From assembly GCA_030685235.1 (NCBI GenBank), contig MU839110.1, positions 186,001-250,000 of the forward strand: 64,000 bases of DNA, written 5' to 3'. Below, piece after piece: positions 59,322 to 64,000 of this stretch. The translations under genes were made by a program, and so were the position numbers. The DNA is from Copromyces sp. CBS 386.78 (Eukaryota; Ascomycota; Sordariomycetes; Sordariales; Sordariaceae). The stretch's first letter is position 1; each line of letters begins with the position of its first letter. The notes under the pieces were generated by a model that was not told the DNA's origin, did no database searches, and saw nothing but the letters and a program-made list of their open reading frames with translations.

Positions 59322-61853
59322 ACGCCTCCACATTCCACTCATTACGCTGGAGACTATCCACGACTTAGTTCTGTTCGAGATATTCAATGCAGGCGCTACG
59401 AATCTGAATCGGGTGAGGTTGAGCTATGGGAGATAACTCACCTGCAGAATCCTCTCCCGTGTGAGGCCAGGATCCGAGAAAAGTGTCTGGTAGCACCGGG
59501 AGTTGCTCGTGGAGCCCTTAGGATTGTCCGACAATTCAAACCGAGAAGCCTAGAGACTCTTGTCTTTGCAAAGGAGCAGGTCCTTGCTCTCAGAGAGCCC
59601 CAGGTCTGTAATGAGATTCAGACCCCGCCTGTTCTACTGTTTGCGATCTTCCAGCCGTGGCTAACCACCTCAAACTCGGCTTTCATTTAGTTTGCATACC
59701 ACTTTGTTCAGTACCTGAAGGTTTCCCAGACTGATAACCACCAAGAGAACAATGGTATTACCACCCTCCACCTCGTGACGGAGGATTTCCCCTTGGGAGA
59801 TCTTCGGTCTTTCGTCATGGCCAATGGGTCCATACGGGAAGAGGAAGCAAGAACAATCATGCGGCAAATCTGCAATGGTCTAGGGCTCCTGCATATGGAA
59901 GGCCTGGCCCATGGCGACTTACAACTGTGTGTAAGTAAATAAATCCCGAGGGTTCGTCGCCCAAGAGAGCCCCAAGAGCTGCAGCGTGGGAGCGGTCATT
60001 AACGTCTCATTGTCCAATGCTAGCATGTTATTATCGTCCATCTTCCCGAGCAAAACACGGTTCAACGGCACAGAGAGTGGCGCGTCAAAATTGGTGGATA
60101 CAGACTTCATCACCCGACGGCCCCCATCGGCAGTCCCGAAGATTTCATCAACACTGTTGCTTATGGAGACATTTCGTTCCTATCTCCTGAGGTTGCAGGG
60201 GGCTTTATGCTGCGCAAACCTTCAGCCTTTGAAGGAGGCAACGGTACATGTATACAAGCATTCGACGTTTGGGCAGCAGGAGAGGTTGCCGCTCAGATGT
60301 TGACCGGAAGTCCAACCTTTGGCCTGGATTTCCAGAAGCTCTTCGACTATCAGGCCGGAACAATCTCGTTTCCACCCAAGAAGTTGGATCAAGCAAGGGT
60401 ATCAGCACTTGGCAAAAGATTCATTGCGACATTGATGCACCCAGACCCATTGATGCGCCCAACATTCCCCCTTGATCCAAGGCACGAAGTCATTGCAGAA
60501 TGGATTGAGCCGGCCAACTGCTGGCAAGCCAAGGAACTGAAGGCAGTTCCACAAGCGACACTCTATCACAACAAGATCCTACCGCCTATAATGCATTACA
60601 CACCTGACGGGAGCAAGCTGATACTGATAGACCCCCATTCCATTACCATTCGTTCAAGTTCCGCCGGATGCATTAGCAGCTGGATATACGAAAACGACCG
60701 GCATGCCGCATACCACGCTTCGGCTCTTTCGCCTTGCGGTAAGCGGCTGGCGGTATATGACGCACAGTCCCATGCCATCAAGATATTTGACCTTTCAACG
60801 AGAAGGAACACTGGGCCTTCCATCTCCTACCCGGTCTCTGAGGCACTCATTACTCAACCGGTGTCCAATCTACCATTGATGCAGTTGCAGCAGCGGCAAA
60901 CCATTCTCAGTTTCCACGCTACCGGCTCAACACTTCTCTCCGCCTCCCCGAGCACTATCGCAACTCTTGATCTCTCTGTTCTCCCAAATCCTGCCGACCC
61001 CCTTCCGTACCAGCCCAAGTCTGACCCCCGAGAAGAACCGATTGTTAATGCTTGCTATACCCATGATGGCCTCGCAATGGTCGTTTCCCGCAGAAACTAT
61101 ACAACGTTCACCTTGATATCAGACGGGCAAGTCACCCGTAGGGTGGTGCATCCTGTCCCAGCTCGCGTTGTAGCTATTGCACCCGACGGACACCGCCTTA
61201 TCTTGGGGTCAAAGGATGGCGATATCTGGTCTCTTTCTACTTCATCACTCATCGATTCAGACCAAGATTGTTGGGTGCTGGTCTGGCGAGGGGTGGACAG
61301 ATATCCTATCGAGTCCATCGATATCGCCCCGTCATCCACCCTTTCGACCAGAAAAGGGGTCACCAGTGCCAGCGCAGTTACGGTAGCGGTTGTTAGTGGG
61401 GAGAAATTGATTCTTCTGTCCATCGGCGACGATCAAAACGATAGCTCCTTGGGATGGGTTGAGTTCAAGAAGCGGAAAGCGCTGATGGCGAAGATTAAGC
61501 CCAGGATGGACAGAGAGAACCATCTGGAGATCGCGCTATGGAGTGGAGGTGAAAGCAGGATTACCTTTTTGAAGTTGGATGGATTTTATGAAAAGGGTGG
61601 CAATAATGACACCGAGACTGTGGAAGAGCAAGGCAAGGAGCGAGAGTACAAGCTTACAAGCACTGGAGGGATTTTGATTTGTGAAGGTGAGATTGAGTTT
61701 AGCAGCTCGAGTGAGGAGGAGGACGATGAGGTGGAAGACGACGAGAAGGAAGACGACGAAGAGGAAAATGATGGCGAGGAAATTGGAGAGGAAGGAGAAG
61801 CCAGTAGTTCTGGATGCGGGAGTTGGGTTCTTAATGGCTATTGTGATGAGTAG
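59322..61853 (+). CDS. Pseudokinase with C-terminal beta-propeller-like region (5' end unresolved)
   Basis: Supported exons are 59322-59603 (upstream limit uncertain), 59691-59930 and 60024-61853. They join in frame as REPQ/FAYHFVQYL and LQLC/HVIIVHL. The first donor, GTCTGT, is weak. The kinase fold is recognisable by DFPLGDLRSFV, LHMEGLAHGDLQLCH (HRDLKxxN position), SFLSPEVAGG (APE region) and FDVWAAGEVAAQMLTG. The metal-binding Asn is His, and the DFG-like site reads KIGGY without Asp, so catalysis is unlikely. From about residue 300 after the first firm codon the protein has repeated beta-strand segments (YTPDGSKLILID, LSPCGKRLAVYD, IAPDGHRLILGS) like a degenerate WD propeller, then a very acidic Glu/Asp tail (61,690-61,800). 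Function unknown. Confidence 0.75.
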
Positions 61854-63400
61854 TTAACTCACTTATGGGAAAGACCTAAGTATGGGGAAGAAAAGGAAAA
61901 AGAGTCAAAGACGAGTGTCTTTAATTCAGCTGGAATAATTTCGGTTTGAGGGAAACCAGAGGTAGACGGAATGCGAACATCTATCTGTTGGGAGGCTGTT
62001 ACCTATGTCATTGACTTTGCGAGTGCATTGAACAAGGAAAACTTACCTAGCTTTCAATTTGTGCGAGAGCTTTCTGGTTCCCCAGCCAGGGAAAAATCAG
62101 CCGAGTCCGATTGTATTGCAAACTTGAATGGGCATGGAGGTGCATGATGGTGTTGATGTTGTTGGCGTGGAGAGGTGTGGTTCAGGTGAGGTTGGCAAAT
62201 GTTAGCGGTCGGTTGTTGGTCGTGAAATTTGTTAGCGAGGCAGCCCCCAAAAGCAGCGCTAAACGGTGCCATTTAGCTATTCCCCCCTGGGCCTAGCGCT
62301 AATCAAAGGACGCGTGCCAGACCCCGGCCTCTGCCCGCTAGCTCGATGGAATTGAGGGCCGACGTCCGGACAACTCGACGCGGACGACACATGAGCAACG
62401 AAAAGGGAAATCTTGAGGAATCCTCCTTCACCACATCGCTCTCGTTAGGAACAGACTGCCCATCATCCCGCCAGCCAACAAATATTGTGCCCCAATGAAT
62501 GCTCCAACGCATCATCTCACGCATTTCCCCGCCGACGCCGCCGTTGATCTTCCAACCTTGGGAAGGCAAATGGGATGGGCAAGATATGCAGTGACGCTCT
62601 GACGAGACCATCTCGTGCGTTCGAGGCCATGAGAATGATCGGAGAATATCTGATCAATGCCTAGCATTGCCCAATGGCGCGCCTTCCTCCTCGCATCCGT
62701 TTTGGGGACCTCGGAGGGAACGAGTCCGGGCCAGGAGAGGAATAGCTCCAACCAACAGCCGCCAACGGGGCCAAGCACCGCTACACAGTGAGAAAAGGGG
62801 TCAGCTACAAGTCTTGGCCACGCCGCAAAAGGCTTATGTTGCCGCTTGTTCACAATGGTGGTACTGTGCAACGAGCTTGGCCATCTCATGAAAGTCGGGC
62901 GTTCTTCGGGACATGGACCCCTGGAGCCCACCTCAACGACTGGAGGCAGCATCACAGAGAGAGACAGGGACGGGTTCCAGATTTTAGATCCCTCCGCAAT
63001 CTTTTGCTGTCATGGCCTTACCATGATTCCACGGCTCGCATGGTATGGCGGCGCGCTTCCGTACCTTCGTACCCAGCCGTCTGGGGGTGACTCTGGGGTG
63101 ACCTTCTGGGGAACCTGGAGATGAGGGGGGCAACTTTCCGAGTCGGTACCATGTCACTCCATTCTCAAGAAAGTTGATAAAGGATGCTGCCGCCGCTCGT
63201 TGTAACACCCTTCCACCACTCTTGCTCCTCAGCTAGTCCAGTCTTCTCTTCATCGTGCGGTGTAAGAGTTGCCATGGTCCACTGCTGACCGTCCTCTATA
63301 ACCCCCATCAACTTCCATACAACAACAGGAAGAAGGACTCAGCGCGTCAACATCAACATCAACACCGATACCATCATCGACATCCTCACAGACGCCCAAC
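61854..63400. other. Upstream region of cdt-1
   Basis: About 1.5 kb between the pseudokinase stop and the transporter start codon. Only short frames are present. A dense cluster of carbon-repression-type motifs lies 280-320 bp before the ATG. I searched by eye for the CLR-1-type CGG(N5)CCG element and found none convincing. Confidence 0.6.
63081..63120 (+). promoter_or_regulatory. Cluster of four CRE-1-type (SYGGRG) sites upstream of cdt-1
   Basis: CTGGGG occurs at 63081-63086, 63093-63098 and 63106-63111, and CTGGAG at 63115-63120, all on the plus strand. Spacing is 9-13 bp. SYGGRG is the known core for the fungal carbon catabolite repressor CreA/CRE-1, and cellodextrin transport genes are repressed by glucose in Neurospora. 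Binding here is an inference. Confidence 0.6.
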
Positions 63401-64000
63401 ATGTCGTCCCAAGGCTCCCACGACGGGGCCAGCACTGAGAAGCACCTCGCTACTCATGACATTGCGCCCGCCCACGACACCATTGTGCCCAAGGGCCATG
63501 GCGAGACCGCGGCAAACCCCGGTGCCCAAGAGAAGGAGGTCCGCAACGCCGCCCTCTTCGCTGCCATCAAGGAGTCCAACATCCACCCCTGGAGCAAGGA
63601 GTCCATCCACCTCTACTTCGCCATCTTTGTCGCCTTCTGCTGTGCCTGCGCCAACGGTTACGATGGTTCGCTCATGACCGGTATCATTGCCATGGACAAG
63701 TTCCAGGCCATGTTCCACACCGGTGACACTGGCCCGAAAGTCTCTGTTATCTTCTCTCTCTATACTGTGTAAGTCATTATATTCACTCCCTTTGGTCTTG
63801 GGCTCTTCTAACGCTTCCGGCCGTCTAGTGGTGCCATGGTTGGCGCTCCCTTCGCTGCTATCCTCTCCGATCGTTATGGCCGTAAGAAGGGCATGTTCTG
63901 CGGTGGTATCGTCATTATCATCGGTGCCGTCATCGTTGCTACCTCGTCCAAGCTCGCTCAATTCGTCGTTGGCCGCTTCATTCTCGGTCTCGGTATCGCC
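63401..64000 (+). CDS. cdt-1: Cellodextrin transporter CDT-1, MFS sugar porter (5' part)
   Basis: Exon 1 (63401-63768) and the start of exon 2 (63829 onward) are joined across GTAAGT and CTAG, so that YTV continues as GAMVGAPFAAILSDRYGRKKG. The frame is open to the window end (180 residues seen). The N-terminus MSSQGSHDGASTEKHLATHD and EKEVRNAALFAAIKESN are ones I recognise from Neurospora CDT-1, with several substitutions. A hydrophilic N-terminal tail of about 70 residues precedes the first membrane helix (HLYFAIFVAFCCACANGYDG). The loop 2-3 signature DRYGRKKG is the MFS sugar porter motif. CDT-1 imports cellobiose and cellodextrins across the plasma membrane during growth on cellulose, feeding intracellular beta-glucosidase. 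The paralogue CDT-2 or another cellobiose porter is the main alternative. Confidence 0.9.

Noticed and set aside
63386..63961. 191-codon minus-strand frame at the right end
   Set aside because: It is antisense to the cdt-1 exons, which have the recognised transporter sequence and a proper intron.
1..64000. CRISPR array, bacterial operon or phage
   Set aside because: Spliced genes, RIP, fungal retrotransposons and fungal protein families show that this is nuclear DNA of an ascomycete. No spacer-repeat array was seen.

Overview
The window looks like nuclear DNA of a filamentous ascomycete in the Sordariales, most likely a Neurospora species or a close relative. Protein-coding genes are compact, with short GT..AG introns, CT(A/G)AC-type branch sites and GC-rich coding sequence. 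They flank a 32.7 kb AT-rich block with the hallmark of repeat-induced point mutation (RIP): CpA and TpG are nearly gone and ATG is almost absent. The last gene is recognisable from memory as the cellodextrin transporter CDT-1, but its N-terminus differs from the N. crassa protein I recall at several residues, so a relative or a diverged lineage is likely.

Left arm (1-13,348), all genes on the minus strand: the 5' part of a branched-chain amino acid aminotransferase; a 911-residue trehalose synthase complex subunit of the Tps3/Tsl1 kind, with substitutions in both catalytic halves; about 6.3 kb without a recognisable gene; and the ribosome assembly WD40 protein Rsa4/Notchless.

Centre (13,588-46,333): a set of nested transposons whose boundaries can be read from target-site duplications. 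A Mutator-like DNA transposon (net about 5.9 kb, terminal inverted repeats of about 115 bp, 9-bp duplication CACAATCAC) was entered by a LINE (net about 4.9 kb, poly(A) tail, 11-bp duplication differing only by transitions). The LINE was then entered by three separate full-length Ty3/Gypsy LTR retrotransposons of 7,470, 7,262 and 7,174 bp (duplications ATAGG, GTAAA, CTACG). All copies are heavily RIP-mutated and should be dead. Two of the three Gypsy elements carry chromodomain remnants.

Right arm (46,334-64,000): a Ca2+/H+ exchanger (minus); a small inverted-repeat element with a tRNA-like Pol III box pair; a fused hydantoinase/oxoprolinase-DUF917 protein (minus); an extended SDR reductase (plus); a homocysteine S-methyltransferase (minus); a pseudokinase with a beta-propeller-like C-terminus (plus); and the start of the cellodextrin transporter cdt-1 (plus), preceded by a cluster of CRE-1-type carbon-repression sites. 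The host genes do not form one pathway. They are ordinary euchromatic neighbours split by a heterochromatin-type island whose left edge lies only 240 bp from the rsa4 start codon. Exon coordinates were derived by hand from splice signals and checked for frame; they are predictions, not transcript-supported models.
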